A stretch of 64,000 bases of DNA, taken from contig NVTE01000003.1 in assembly GCA_002401455.1 (NCBI GenBank), forward strand, positions 225,494-289,493, given 5' to 3'. Numbering within the stretch: position 1 is the first letter of the stretch; each line of letters begins with the position of its first letter. Positions 34,560-43,861 of the stretch are shown here, piece after piece. The translations under genes were made by a program, and so were the position numbers. This stretch comes from Alphaproteobacteria bacterium. GTDB lineage: Bacteria; Pseudomonadota; Alphaproteobacteria; Sphingomonadales; Emcibacteraceae. Under the pieces are notes generated by a model that was given only the letters and a program-made list of their open reading frames with translations, searched no databases and was not told where the DNA came from.

Positions 34560-35852
34560 ATGATGAATTTGATGTATCTGCCGACAAAGAAAGATTTCTA
34601 TTCGGACGATAGGGCTATTTCGCTGACGTTAGCCGCCTTGTTCATGACCAAAAATTCTGAACAGAGTTTTCTGGACAGCTGTCGCGGCATTTCGTTTAAG
34701 CAGTTGATCACCCGGATTGAGGATGTGTCTTCTGTCCCCCAGGAATTTCATCAAAAAGGTTTCGTGGATGTGCTGCTGGTGGAGCTGGATGTCAACCTCG
34801 ATGATGACCTGCAGGATTTACAGATTCTGCTGGATAAGGATTTCAGGGATATCCCGGTGATTGTGACGGCACGGGACGTGACCTTGAATGTGGCGCGAGA
34901 GCTCATGTATATGGGGGTCGTTGATGTCCTGACCCAGCCGTTTACCGAAACGGATATCCTGATGGTTCTGAAACGGGCCAGTGAAAAACAGGACCGACAT
35001 GGGGCACCGGCGGCCAAGGGCAAGGTGATCTCCTTCATCAAAGGCGGCGGCGGCGTCGGGGCGACGACGCTGGCGGTGCAGGCCGGATGTTTCCTGTCCA
35101 AACAACTAGGCCCCCATGGCATGGGTGTCAGCCTGCTGGATCTTGATATCCAGTTTGGTACTGCCGGGCTCTATCTGGACATGCAGAATGATGATGGCCT
35201 GATGGATATATTGGCGGCACGGGAGCGCATGGACGGGACCCTGTTGACGGGGCTGTTTAACAAGCATGACGGCACTGGCTTAAAGGTGCTGACTATTCCC
35301 CGCGATGTGGTGCCGATGGACGTTATCTCCGATGAAACCATGCTGCGTATACTGAAGATTTTGCGTCAGGATAATAAATTTACCATCGTCGATTTGCCCG
35401 GTGTCTGGACACCGTGGTCGGCTAAGGTTCTGGAATATTCGGATATGATTATTCTGGTAACCGAGATCAGTATTTCCGCCATCAGTCAGGCCAAGCGGCA
35501 GCTGGATACGCTGCAAGCTCAGGGTTTGGGCGATATTCCGGTGAAGGTGGTCGTTAACCGTTTTACCGAAAAAACCGAGAAGATATTTAGCATCAGTGAT
35601 GTGGAAAATGTTCTCGGTCGCCCCATCGACCACAAAGTCCCGAATGATTACAAGCTGGTCTGCAATGCGGAAAATAAGGGGGTCCCCCTGGTGAAAATTG
35701 TTTCAAAATCAAAGGTGGATAAGAGCATCCGTGACTTGATCATTCAGGTTGTTGGTGAATTAACAGATGAAGAAATGAAGGGTCACCTGACCGGGTCTTC
35801 TCCCTCTTTCTTGAAACGAATAGGATTTGGTAATGTTTTTACAAAGAAATAA
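34560..35852 (+). CDS. cpaE: Pilus assembly ATPase CpaE/TadZ
   Basis: A 430-residue localisation factor of the Tad system. The N-terminal part resembles a response-regulator receiver (VDVLLVELDVNLDDDLQDLQILLDKDFRDIPVIVTARDVT) without a full phospho-acceptor set. The C-terminal ParA/MinD-type ATPase has the deviant Walker A KGGGGVGATTLA, as in CpaE. CpaE places the apparatus at the cell pole in relatives. The start is ATG 34560 (or 34563), because GAGGAG at 34551 precedes it; an upstream ATG at 34545 overlaps this ribosome site. It overlaps cpaF by 20 bases. Confidence 0.92.
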   Translation: MMNLMYLPTKKDFYSDDRAISLTLAALFMTKNSEQSFLDSCRGISFKQLITRIEDVSSVPQEFHQKGFVDVLLVELDVNLDDDLQDLQILLDKDFRDIPVIVTARDVTLNVARELMYMGVVDVLTQPFTETDILMVLKRASEKQDRHGAPAAKGKVISFIKGGGGVGATTLAVQAGCFLSKQLGPHGMGVSLLDLDIQFGTAGLYLDMQNDDGLMDILAARERMDGTLLTGLFNKHDGTGLKVLTIPRDVVPMDVISDETMLRILKILRQDNKFTIVDLPGVWTPWSAKVLEYSDMIILVTEISISAISQAKRQLDTLQAQGLGDIPVKVVVNRFTEKTEKIFSISDVENVLGRPIDHKVPNDYKLVCNAENKGVPLVKIVSKSKVDKSIRDLIIQVVGELTDEEMKGHLTGSSPSFLKRIGFGNVFTKK

Positions 35853-37242
35853 GAAAACATCAAAAAATAAGACGGGTAGTGATAGCCCCACCGCTGTCAA
35901 TGATGCTGGTATGAACCCGGAGAATAATACGGCTTCAGTATTTTACAGCCCGGAATATATTGAGCTGAAGGTCATGTTGCATGGCCGTCTTCTGGATATG
36001 ATCAACCTAGCTGCCATGGATAAGATGCCGAAAGAAATTTTGAAGGCGGAAGTGGCAGAAATCATCCGAGATCTGCTGATTGAGGAGAAAAAGGTCCTCA
36101 ATAGTGACGAGAGAAATCAGCTGATTAAAGATATTCAGGATGAGCTTTTGGGACTGGGGCCGCTTGAGCCTCTGCTGAAAGATCATACGGTGACGGATAT
36201 TCTGGTTAATGGCTATAAGCAGGTGTTTGTTGAACGCAAAGGTCTCTTGGAAAAGACCCAGGTCCGGTTCAAGGATGATCGTCACCTGACCCGGATTATC
36301 AATAAAATCGTTGCCAAGGTCGGTCGGCGGGTTGATGAATCCATGCCGATGGTCGATGCCCGGCTTGAGGATGGCTCCCGCGTCAACGCCATCATTCCGC
36401 CGCTGGCGGTGGATGGAGCGCTGCTGTCGATCCGTAAATTTTCTAAAATCCCCATTGATATGGATAAACTGGTGGAGCTGAATACCATCCCGGCTGATGT
36501 GGTTATTCTGTTGCAGAATGTGGTCAGGAGCCGGCGGAATATTGTGATCTCCGGCGGCACGGGTAGTGGCAAGACCACGCTGCTCAATGCCATGTCGGCG
36601 GCGATTGATGAGAGAGAACGGATCATCACCATCGAGGATTCGGCCGAACTTCAGTTGCAGCAGGAACATGTGGGTCGCCTGGAAACCCGGCCAGAGAATA
36701 TTGAAAATAAAGGTGAAGTGACCCAGAGAGACTTGGTCAAGAATGCCCTGCGCATGCGCCCGGACCGGATCATCATCGGCGAAGTCCGGGGCGGAGAGGC
36801 CTTTGATATGCTTCAGGCCATGAATACCGGCCATGAAGGATCCATGACAACGGTTCATGCCAACAGTTGCCGGGATGCCATGTCGCGGATTGAACAAATG
36901 GTGTGCATGAATAATATGGATATTTCCCAGACTTCCGTCCGCAGCCAGATTGCCTCGGCGATTAATGTGATTATCCAGGTCCAGCGTCTGGCAGATGGCC
37001 GTCGCCGGCTGATGACCCTGAGTGAAATCACGGGCATGGAAGCGGACATCATCACGATTCAGGATATTTTCCGCTACAAGCGGCAATCAATAGATAGTCA
37101 GGGAAATGTCATCGGCCATCTGGTGGCCACGGGCATCCGGCCTCGGTTTGTCGAAGAGTTCGCCGCCCGGGGGCTGACCTATCCTCAGGATATTTTTGAC
37201 CCGAACCGTGTTTTCAGACACGTCGATGAAAAGGGGAGTTGA
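35833..37242 (+). CDS. cpaF: Pilus secretion ATPase CpaF/TadA
   Basis: A 469-residue hexameric secretion ATPase that powers Flp pilus extension and retraction. An N-terminal helical domain precedes [30 protein letters not shown], the typical N2 part, then Walker [16 protein letters not shown], the Asp-box region [51 protein letters not shown] (Walker B and His box). All motifs are intact. The ATG at 35833 lies inside the cpaE 3' end; a TTG at 35827 is unlikely. Confidence 0.96.
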   Translation: MFLQRNKKTSKNKTGSDSPTAVNDAGMNPENNTASVFYSPEYIELKVMLHGRLLDMINLAAMDKMPKEILKAEVAEIIRDLLIEEKKVLNSDERNQLIKDIQDELLGLGPLEPLLKDHTVTDILVNGYKQVFVERKGLLEKTQVRFKDDRHLTRIINKIVAKVGRRVDESMPMVDARLEDGSRVNAIIPPLAVDGALLSIRKFSKIPIDMDKLVELNTIPADVVILLQNVVRSRRNIVISGGTGSGKTTLLNAMSAAIDERERIITIEDSAELQLQQEHVGRLETRPENIENKGEVTQRDLVKNALRMRPDRIIIGEVRGGEAFDMLQAMNTGHEGSMTTVHANSCRDAMSRIEQMVCMNNMDISQTSVRSQIASAINVIIQVQRLADGRRRLMTLSEITGMEADIITIQDIFRYKRQSIDSQGNVIGHLVATGIRPRFVEEFAARGLTYPQDIFDPNRVFRHVDEKGS

Positions 37243-37245
37243 GCC

Positions 37246-38244
37246 ATGATTGTCAATACTTTGATCTTGTTTTATGGCGCGGTTTTCTTGGCGACCCTGT
37301 TGATTGTTGAGATTATCTATCATGTTGTCTTCGGGGTCACTGCTGAGCGCAAGGCCATAAACCGCCGTTTGTCACTGCTCTCAAAACAAAAAGACAACCT
37401 GAAGGTCTATGAGACCCTGAGGCGGGAAACCCCCTCTGCCTGGATCGCGGCCATTGGGGGTATCGGTAGGGTTTACAGTTGGCTTGACAAGTTGATCACC
37501 CAGTCCGGTCTTGAGTTCAAAACCCGCAATGTCGTGATGGTGATGACCCTGCTTTCGGTTGGTGCCTTCATTATGCTGTTTAATTTTTTATCGATCAAGA
37601 GCCTGCTCAGTTTTGTCTCGGTAACCCCGGTTGTTATGGGGATATCTTTGGTGATTGGTTTTGGGTTGCCGACGGTGTTTTTACAGCGAAGCCGGGACCA
37701 GAGAAAAGCGTTATTTAATGAACAGTTACCCAATGCCATTGATGTGATCGTGCGCAGCTTGCGGGCCGGGCATCCGATCAATGCCGCCATGGAACTGGTG
37801 ACCCTGGAAATGCCTGATCCCATTGGCACAGAATTTGGACTGGCGGTTGATGAAATGACCTATGGCCTGGATATTCAGGAGGCTCTTGAGAATATGTCTG
37901 ACCGGGTGGAGATGCCGGACTTTGAGTTTATGGTGGTTTCCATCAGTATTCAATATGAAACCGGCGGTAATCTGGCCGAAATCTTGGAAAACTTATCCAA
38001 AATAATCCGCGATAGATACAGCCTTAAACGCAAGGTCAAGGCCCTGTCTTCTGAAGGGCGCATTTCCGCGATTTTGTTGGCGGTCCTGCCGGTCATGGCC
38101 CTGACGCTGCTGATGATATCCAGCCCCGACTATTATGGCGATGTGGTGGATGATCCCCTATTTCTCAAATCTGTCCTTATTGTATTGGGGATGTTTTTGA
38201 CCGGTAATTACATCATGTATCGCCTGGTTAACTTTAGGTATTGA
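37246..38244 (+). CDS. tadB: Tad pilus inner-membrane platform protein TadB
   Basis: A 332-residue inner-membrane protein of the type II secretion F family. Two N-terminal helices (ILFYGAVFLATLLIVEIIYHVVF and a second near residue 105), a cytoplasmic GspF-like domain (FNEQLPNAIDVIVRSLRAGHPINAAMELV and YGLDIQEALENMSDRV) and two C-terminal helices. With TadC it forms the platform on which the CpaF ATPase acts. It starts three bases after cpaF. Confidence 0.93.
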   Translation: MIVNTLILFYGAVFLATLLIVEIIYHVVFGVTAERKAINRRLSLLSKQKDNLKVYETLRRETPSAWIAAIGGIGRVYSWLDKLITQSGLEFKTRNVVMVMTLLSVGAFIMLFNFLSIKSLLSFVSVTPVVMGISLVIGFGLPTVFLQRSRDQRKALFNEQLPNAIDVIVRSLRAGHPINAAMELVTLEMPDPIGTEFGLAVDEMTYGLDIQEALENMSDRVEMPDFEFMVVSISIQYETGGNLAEILENLSKIIRDRYSLKRKVKALSSEGRISAILLAVLPVMALTLLMISSPDYYGDVVDDPLFLKSVLIVLGMFLTGNYIMYRLVNFRY

Positions 38245-38258
38245 TGGGAGAGATTAAA

Positions 38259-39260
38259 ATGAACGAAGAATGGTTTGCCGAACTGGCAGAAGTTTTCGAG
38301 AATAACGGCGATACGCTGGTGTTAGGCATGGTGTTTTTGGTCACCGTTATGGTCTGTTTCACCCTGGCGAATATTCTCAGCAGAAAGCCGTCCCTGAAAA
38401 AACGGCTGAACCCCCTGGCCAAGCAGCATATTGCGCATACCGATAGTTTCTCCCTGATGGAGGATCATCAGACATATTTCTGGAACAACTTTATTGCCGA
38501 ACTTCAGAAGCGGGGCTTTCCGCGCAGTGCAGAAGATATTTCCAGATTGAAACTGAAAATGATCCAGGCGGGCTTTACCCATTCTGCGGCTGGCCAGATC
38601 TATTATATTCTACGCATTTTTCTGGCCATTGCTCTGCCGATGACCTTTCTGCTGATCTCGCCCTTTCTGTCCCGCAGTGTGGAAGTGAGCACTCTGACCT
38701 ATATAATGTTCTTTCTGGGACTGGTCGGCATGTATTCTCCCTATTACTGGTTGCGGTATCGGACCTTTAACAGGCAGAGGCAGATCCTGGAAAGTTTTCC
38801 TGATACTCTGGATTTATTTGTGGTCTGTGTCGAGGCCGGGCTTGGCCTAGATGCGGCGATTACCCGGGTCGGTACCCAGATTGGCAAGGCCCATCCGGTC
38901 CTGTCCTCTGAGCTGGCAATGGTGGCTCTTGAGCTTAGGGCCGGCAGAAGCCGGGAAGATGCCCTGCGTAATCTGGCGGACCGGACCGGGGTTCAGGAGG
39001 TTCAGTCTCTGGTGACGCTACTGATCCAAACCGAAAGGCTGGGGTCCAGCATCTCTGGGTCTTTGCGGGTTTATTCCAGCGAGTTGCGCCTGAAACGCAT
39101 GCAAAAAGCCGAGGAAAAAGCCCATATGCTGCCGGTATTGCTTTCCATCCCCCTGGTGGGGTTTATTTTGCCGACGATGATCACGGTGATCATGCTGCCG
39201 GGCATGATCAATATCATTCGCAATATCACCCCGGCTTTGAAGGCGGGGGCGGGGCAGTGA
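38259..39260 (+). CDS. tadC: Tad pilus inner-membrane platform protein TadC
   Basis: A 333-residue partner of TadB with the same fold: an N-terminal helix (LVLGMVFLVTVMVCFTLANIL), a middle helix pair, the GspF-type domain (FPDTLDLFVVCVEAGLGLDAAITRVG and LRAGRSREDALRNLADRTGVQEVQSLVTLLIQ) and C-terminal helices (PLVGFILPTMITVIMLPGMI). The ATG at 38259 has GGGAGAG upstream and is preferred over starts at 38241 and 38244. It lies 14 bases after the tadB stop. Confidence 0.93.
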   Translation: MNEEWFAELAEVFENNGDTLVLGMVFLVTVMVCFTLANILSRKPSLKKRLNPLAKQHIAHTDSFSLMEDHQTYFWNNFIAELQKRGFPRSAEDISRLKLKMIQAGFTHSAAGQIYYILRIFLAIALPMTFLLISPFLSRSVEVSTLTYIMFFLGLVGMYSPYYWLRYRTFNRQRQILESFPDTLDLFVVCVEAGLGLDAAITRVGTQIGKAHPVLSSELAMVALELRAGRSREDALRNLADRTGVQEVQSLVTLLIQTERLGSSISGSLRVYSSELRLKRMQKAEEKAHMLPVLLSIPLVGFILPTMITVIMLPGMINIIRNITPALKAGAGQ

Positions 39261-39275
39261 CTCAAAGGATGTAAC

Positions 39276-40526
39276 ATGAAAAAACCCAACAGGTCCTATA
39301 CAATAATCTTAAGCGGGGTAGCCTATATCCTGAGCGGCTGTCAGGCCCCGCATATAGATGTCAAGGGTATCACCACAAGTCCGGATATGGACCAGAATAT
39401 CGCTACGGATCAACTTTATGAGCAAGGCAAAATTGCTTTCAGGAATAATGACATGATCCGGGCATTGAGATTTTTCAAGGCCGCCCATAGCAGGAACCCC
39501 CAGGTCGTCCGGACCCTGAATGGGCTGGGCAGTGTTTATGATCATTTGCAACGGTTTGATCTGGCCCAGACTTATTATTACCGTGCGCTGGCGTTGGACC
39601 CCCAGTCTAGTGCAACGTTAAATAATCTAGGATATTCTCATCTGTTACAGAATAAACCGGTGATCGCGGTGGAATATTTCCGTAAAGCCTACCGGGTTGA
39701 TTCATCGGATATTTATGTCCAGCATAACCTGATGATAGCGGAATGGAAACTAGAGACACAACGGGCCAAGGCCCCGACGGTAAAAGGCCTGCCCAAAATG
39801 GCCAAAGAAGAAGGGGATGAACAACCTAATTGGATTCCGGAGCAACCTCGTCAGTATGCGGTGGTGAAAGTAACATCAAGAGTTCAAGAACTAACGACCC
39901 AGGCCCCTAAGACACAACAGGCTCAAATGGAGGCGGTAAAAGCAGAGACTGAGCCAAAGACTGAAATTAAAATTAAGCCAGCGACAAAAGTTGTGGCCCT
40001 GGCGGTGAAGAAACGCTCTGTCGGGTATCAGCTTAGCCTCACGTCACAACAGGAAAGCTATGCGGATTATATCTCTGGAGTGGCTCAATCCGCCAGAGCA
40101 GAAAAGGCTACACAGAGGGCAAAAAAATCAGAAGTTTCTGTCACAGCAATAAGCTTTACGCCCCAGAATAATATTGTCTTTGTGTCCAGGCCACCTGAAA
40201 AAACGGCCCCCCGTGCTGCGCCGGTGGTGGAAATATCCAATGGGGCAGGTCGCAGGGGCATGGCTGCCCGGATGCAGAAATATATCATGAGCCGGGACAT
40301 ACCCGTCCAGCGGCTGACGAATGCCGACCATTATTCCCATATGACATCCCGGATTTTTTATCAGGCAGGCTGGGAAGAAGACGTCCGGCAGTTGGTGTCA
40401 CAGTTGCCGATTGCCATTCATATGGAAGAAGTTCAGGGGCAGACTGCGGATATTCGCCTGGAAATTGGCGGCGACCTGTTGGCCTATGATGCCGAATTAA
40501 TCAACCACTACAGAAGGAAGCAATGA
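39276..40526 (+). CDS. TPR lipoprotein with LytR_C-like domain
   Basis: A 416-residue predicted lipoprotein (lipobox ILSGC, Cys24). Three TPR-like repeats lie near residues 45-160 (LYEQGKIAFRNNDMIRALRFFKAAHSRNPQ and TLNNLGYSHLLQNKPVIAVEYF). A long lysine/threonine/glutamine-rich linker follows, then a C-terminal domain at about residues 320-416 starting VVEISNGAGRRGMAARMQKYIMSRDIPVQRLTNADHY, which resembles the LytR_C domain linked to cell-wall polymer attachment proteins. It takes the place of a TadD-type factor. The stop overlaps the next gene by four bases (ATGA). Confidence 0.8.
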   Translation: MKKPNRSYTIILSGVAYILSGCQAPHIDVKGITTSPDMDQNIATDQLYEQGKIAFRNNDMIRALRFFKAAHSRNPQVVRTLNGLGSVYDHLQRFDLAQTYYYRALALDPQSSATLNNLGYSHLLQNKPVIAVEYFRKAYRVDSSDIYVQHNLMIAEWKLETQRAKAPTVKGLPKMAKEEGDEQPNWIPEQPRQYAVVKVTSRVQELTTQAPKTQQAQMEAVKAETEPKTEIKIKPATKVVALAVKKRSVGYQLSLTSQQESYADYISGVAQSARAEKATQRAKKSEVSVTAISFTPQNNIVFVSRPPEKTAPRAAPVVEISNGAGRRGMAARMQKYIMSRDIPVQRLTNADHYSHMTSRIFYQAGWEEDVRQLVSQLPIAIHMEEVQGQTADIRLEIGGDLLAYDAELINHYRRKQ

Positions 40527-41443
40527 CAATGCTGGGAAAACATGGATGTAAAATTTTAGTCATGAGTTTGTGTGTCAGTTCTCTGGTGGCCTGTTCCACT
40601 GCTCGGCCCATAGCACAGGCCCCCTTGGAAGAGGCGGTTCCTGTGGCCTATTATGATCAATATCTGGACCTTGCGGAACAGGCGCTTGCCCATAAGAAAT
40701 ACGAGTCGGCAAAACGGCTGCTGGAGAAGGTTTTTCTGAAGTATCCAGGCCATGTCCAGGCGAGGCTTCTGGTGGCTGAAATGCAATTCTCTCAGGGGAA
40801 TATGGAGATGGCGCGGGTGTCTTTTAAAAAATTGGTGAACGAACAGGGTGTCAAGGCCAGAGCATTGCAGGGCTATGGCCTCGCGCTTCTGACCACTGGC
40901 AAGGCAGATGAGGCGGAGATCGCCCTGAAGGAAGCCATGGAATTGGACCCCACGTTATGGCGGGCCTGGAATGGCTTGGGGTATTATTATGACCGAAATC
41001 AGGACTGGCAGAAATCAGAATTCAGTTACGGCCAGGCCATTGCCCTTGAACAAAATTCATCAATCTTGTTCAATAACCGGGGTTTTTCCCGCCTGTTGCA
41101 GAAAAATACGGACGGGGCCATTATCGACCTGATCCAGGCTATTCAGCTGGACCCCGAAAATACCACCGCCAGCCTGAACCTGCAACTGGCTTTGGCCACG
41201 GCTGGTCGCTATCAGCAGGCCATGTCCCTGTCGGCACAAGATGTTCCGGCCAATGGCATGAATAATGTGGGATATATCGCGTTCCTGAAAGGCGATTATT
41301 ATAAAGCGGAAAGTTTTCTGACCCAGGCCATGGAAACCTCCTACTGGTTCCATGAAAAGGCTTGGAGAAATCTGGGGCTGTTGCGCAGTCAACGCCAGAT
41401 TGAGGATGAACAATCGGACAAGGGCACGTCTGAACGTCCCTAA
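40523..41443 (+). CDS. tadD: TadD-like TPR lipoprotein
   Basis: A 306-residue lipoprotein (lipobox SLVAC) built of tetratricopeptide repeats: YYDQYLDLAEQALAHKKYESAKRLLEKVFLKYPGHVQARLLVAEMQFSQGN, then GYGLALLTTGKADEAEIALKEAMELDPTLWRAWNGLGYYYDRNQDW and more to about residue 270. TadD-type lipoproteins assist secretin assembly or localisation. It is the second TPR lipoprotein gene in a row; the ATG at 40523 overlaps the stop of the first. Confidence 0.85.
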   Translation: MTMLGKHGCKILVMSLCVSSLVACSTARPIAQAPLEEAVPVAYYDQYLDLAEQALAHKKYESAKRLLEKVFLKYPGHVQARLLVAEMQFSQGNMEMARVSFKKLVNEQGVKARALQGYGLALLTTGKADEAEIALKEAMELDPTLWRAWNGLGYYYDRNQDWQKSEFSYGQAIALEQNSSILFNNRGFSRLLQKNTDGAIIDLIQAIQLDPENTTASLNLQLALATAGRYQQAMSLSAQDVPANGMNNVGYIAFLKGDYYKAESFLTQAMETSYWFHEKAWRNLGLLRSQRQIEDEQSDKGTSERP

Positions 41444-41500
41444 GGGACTGGCCATCAGGTCTGTGGGGTCAACGCGTGTATCCTTGGGATGTAAAGTGGT

Positions 41501-42829
41501 GTGAAGATGATACCTTTTTTTGGTCATAACCCGGAAAATATATGGCAGAATTTAGCCTGCCGGATGGTCGCTTGTGCTCTATTGCTGCTCGGTATCCTTT
41601 GGACCGATGACTTGATGGCAGAGGATAGGATTGACAGTGCGCGGGGAGGGGGTGAAACAAGGGAACTTGACGAAATAACGCCCCGGTCGGCCAGTGTTCG
41701 GCTGTCCACTGCTCCCGTTGTGCGTCTCCGGGATGACAGGGGGGCAAGCCCGGATTTTGTTTATGGTACCGGTCGCAATCTTTCTCTTCTTCAAAAAGCC
41801 CAGGACGATAGGTTTCAAGTCGGCGTGGTATTGCCGCTGACCGGCGAATTTTCTGATCTGGGCCAGGATTTTCTCAATGCGATCATTCTGGCGCTTTTTG
41901 ATATGGGGGATGAAACCACAAGCCTGCTGATTTCTGACAGTCAGGGGACAAGAGAGGGGGCGGAAACGGCGGCGGTTGATGTGATATTGCGCGGGGCAGA
42001 CGTTATCCTGGGGCCAGTTTTTGATTATACCATTGCCGCGGCTTCGCCCGTGTCACGGGGCGTGAATATCCCCCTGATCGGCTTTTCCGCCAACCGACAT
42101 GCTGTTGATGATGGGGTATATTTGTTAAACTTTTCACCGGAACAACAGGTGGCGCGGATTGTAAAATTTGCCATAGAACAAAATATCATGCGTTTTGCCG
42201 CCTTGATCCCGGAAGGCAGTTACGGCGCCCTCGTTGCGGAAAGTTTTCGGGATGCTGTCGTTCAAAACGGCGGGGAAATTATTGAAATTATCTCTTATTC
42301 TGATCAATTTGACCAACTGGAGGCCGCCGCTATGCAATTGGCCCGTTCAGACATTGGAGAAGAGGGCGATGCGGTATTTATCCCCGAGGGCGGCACCTTG
42401 CTCATCACGCTGGTGTCCTTCCTTACCCATTATGATATAGACCCCGGGGTTGTCCGCTTGTTGGGAACGGGGCTGTGGGATGACCCTTTGTTGGGTCGGG
42501 AGCCGTCCCTGCGGCAGGGATGGTTCTCCTCTCCATCCCGCCACAGGGATCGGCACTTCCAGGAGAGTTTTCAGGCCCATATGGGCCATCGTCCGCCCCG
42601 GATTGTTGAGCTTGGTTATGATGCCTTTTTGATTGCCGCCCTGTTGCAGCAACAGGCGGGAAAGGGGGATAATTTATCCTCCCTCCTGATCCGGGACGGT
42701 GGTTTTACCGGCATTAACGGGCTGTTCCGCTTTCTGCCCAACGGCCTGTCTGAACGGGGCCTGTCCATCTTTGAAGTCCAACAACATAAGATGAAAGAAA
42801 TCAGTCCGGCGTCAAGCACATTTCAATGA
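41501..42829 (+). CDS. LpoA-like periplasmic protein (PBP activator / type 1 binding fold)
   Basis: A 442-residue exported protein (starts GTG 41501 or ATG 41507; hydrophobic segment MVACALLLLGILWTDDLMA). From about residue 105 it has a type 1 periplasmic-binding fold: FQVGVVLPLTGEFSDLGQDFLNAI, LLISDSQGT, ADVILGPVFDYTIAAASPVSRGVNIPLIGFSAN, then RFAALIPEGSYGALVAESF and YDAFLIAALLQQQAG. This is the arrangement in LpoA-type penicillin-binding protein activators and in amino-acid receptors. It ends the tad operon, 57 bp after tadD. The role here is inferred as envelope-related. Confidence 0.78.
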   Translation: MKMIPFFGHNPENIWQNLACRMVACALLLLGILWTDDLMAEDRIDSARGGGETRELDEITPRSASVRLSTAPVVRLRDDRGASPDFVYGTGRNLSLLQKAQDDRFQVGVVLPLTGEFSDLGQDFLNAIILALFDMGDETTSLLISDSQGTREGAETAAVDVILRGADVILGPVFDYTIAAASPVSRGVNIPLIGFSANRHAVDDGVYLLNFSPEQQVARIVKFAIEQNIMRFAALIPEGSYGALVAESFRDAVVQNGGEIIEIISYSDQFDQLEAAAMQLARSDIGEEGDAVFIPEGGTLLITLVSFLTHYDIDPGVVRLLGTGLWDDPLLGREPSLRQGWFSSPSRHRDRHFQESFQAHMGHRPPRIVELGYDAFLIAALLQQQAGKGDNLSSLLIRDGGFTGINGLFRFLPNGLSERGLSIFEVQQHKMKEISPASSTFQ

Positions 42830-42861
42830 ATCTTCAGTTTCTGGGCCGAAGAGGGCCGCTG

Positions 42862-43428
42862 TCAGGTGCCCAACGCCTGAACCAACAGGGATTTTGCCAC
42901 GGCCTTGGCATCCATGGCCGGGTTGCTCCCGTGGTCGAGGTGGGCGGTGACAATGGCCCCTTCTTTCAGGATGAGAAGACGGCGGGCCAGGGTCTCTGGT
43001 TTGGCAGCTCCGGCCTGTTTGGCTAGGTCGCAGACATAGTCAAACAATAAGTGTTTATGTTCCGCCGACTGGGCATAGATCGGGTCCTTCGGGTCCTGAT
43101 ATTCCGCAGATGCCTTGATGAACATGCAGCCGCGATAACCGTCGAGGGCAAACCATTCTTTCAGGGCATCAAACATGGCGATCAACTGACCTCGCGGGGT
43201 CGATCCCAGTTCTTCCATGCGGCGGAACAACCAAGTGCGAAACTGATCATCACGCAGACGAAGCGTGGCCAGGATCAAGTCCTCTTTGGTGCGGAAATGT
43301 TTGTACATGGAGGTTTTGGATATGCCGGTCTCGACCACCAGCATATCCATGCCTGTGGCATGAAAACCATTGCGGTAAAAGACGGTTAAAGCTTTTTGGA
43401 CCAATTCATCGCGTTTCGAGGGCCGCAT
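42862..43428 (-). CDS. TetR family regulator
   Basis: A 188-residue repressor. The helix-turn-helix is KRDELVQKALTVFYRNGFHATGMDMLVVETGISKTSMYKHFRTKEDLILATL; the ligand domain has the FALDGYRGCMFIKASAEY segment typical of one TetR subgroup. The ATG at 43428 begins the conserved part; a longer frame to 43524 has no support and would cover the operator. A perfect palindrome lies 17 bases upstream of the start. The divergent DUF1348 gene is the likely target. Confidence 0.9.
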   Translation of the reverse strand: MRPSKRDELVQKALTVFYRNGFHATGMDMLVVETGISKTSMYKHFRTKEDLILATLRLRDDQFRTWLFRRMEELGSTPRGQLIAMFDALKEWFALDGYRGCMFIKASAEYQDPKDPIYAQSAEHKHLLFDYVCDLAKQAGAAKPETLARRLLILKEGAIVTAHLDHGSNPAMDAKAVAKSLLVQALGT

Positions 43429-43444
43429 GACAGATTTCCTTAAT

Positions 43445-43458
43445 TTACTGATCAGTAA
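43445..43458. promoter_or_regulatory. TetR operator palindrome (TTACTGATCAGTAA)
   Basis: A perfect 14-bp palindrome 17 bases upstream of the TetR gene start, the usual place for an autoregulatory operator. A TTGACA (43542) with weak -10 matches lies further on toward the DUF1348 gene. The rest of the 433-bp gap holds hairpin-forming, CT-rich sequence (43720-43800) that I cannot assign. Confidence 0.65.
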
Positions 43459-43861
43459 GGTTATCCTGCCAGAAAAGGCCCAGTTTCTCAATATATTTCT
43501 GTATCCGGCCAAAATATTCCCCAAGGCAAAGATTATAACTTGACAGATCGGTACTCTTATGGGATATCTAAGTTAACAGAACGGTACGAATTGAAATATC
43601 AACATGCAGGAGAGACACGTGGCCTACAGCATAGAAGAAACGCTTTATTTCTATAGTGCGCCTATGGGGCGTCCTCCAGTGGCTATTCCAGTATCAGGAT
43701 TATCAGCACAAGAAATCCCAATGGCAGCTTCCCCTGGCTGCCGTCCTCTGGAGGAGGTCCGTGTTTTCTCCCCTCCCTTAGCGCGGGCTTCCTCCTCCCT
43801 TTTTATCAGTTGAAGAAATTTAGAATCTTTAATGCCAAATTTACATCAGGAAAGATAACCA

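Noticed and set aside
36007..37086. 359-codon open frame antisense to cpaF
   Set aside because: Same codon-composition artefact; cpaF has all motifs and overlaps its neighbours properly.
43604..43813. 69-codon open frame after a GGAGAG site
   Set aside because: Pro/Ser/Ala-rich translation without family resemblance; the region is full of inverted repeats that better suit a structured RNA or non-coding DNA.
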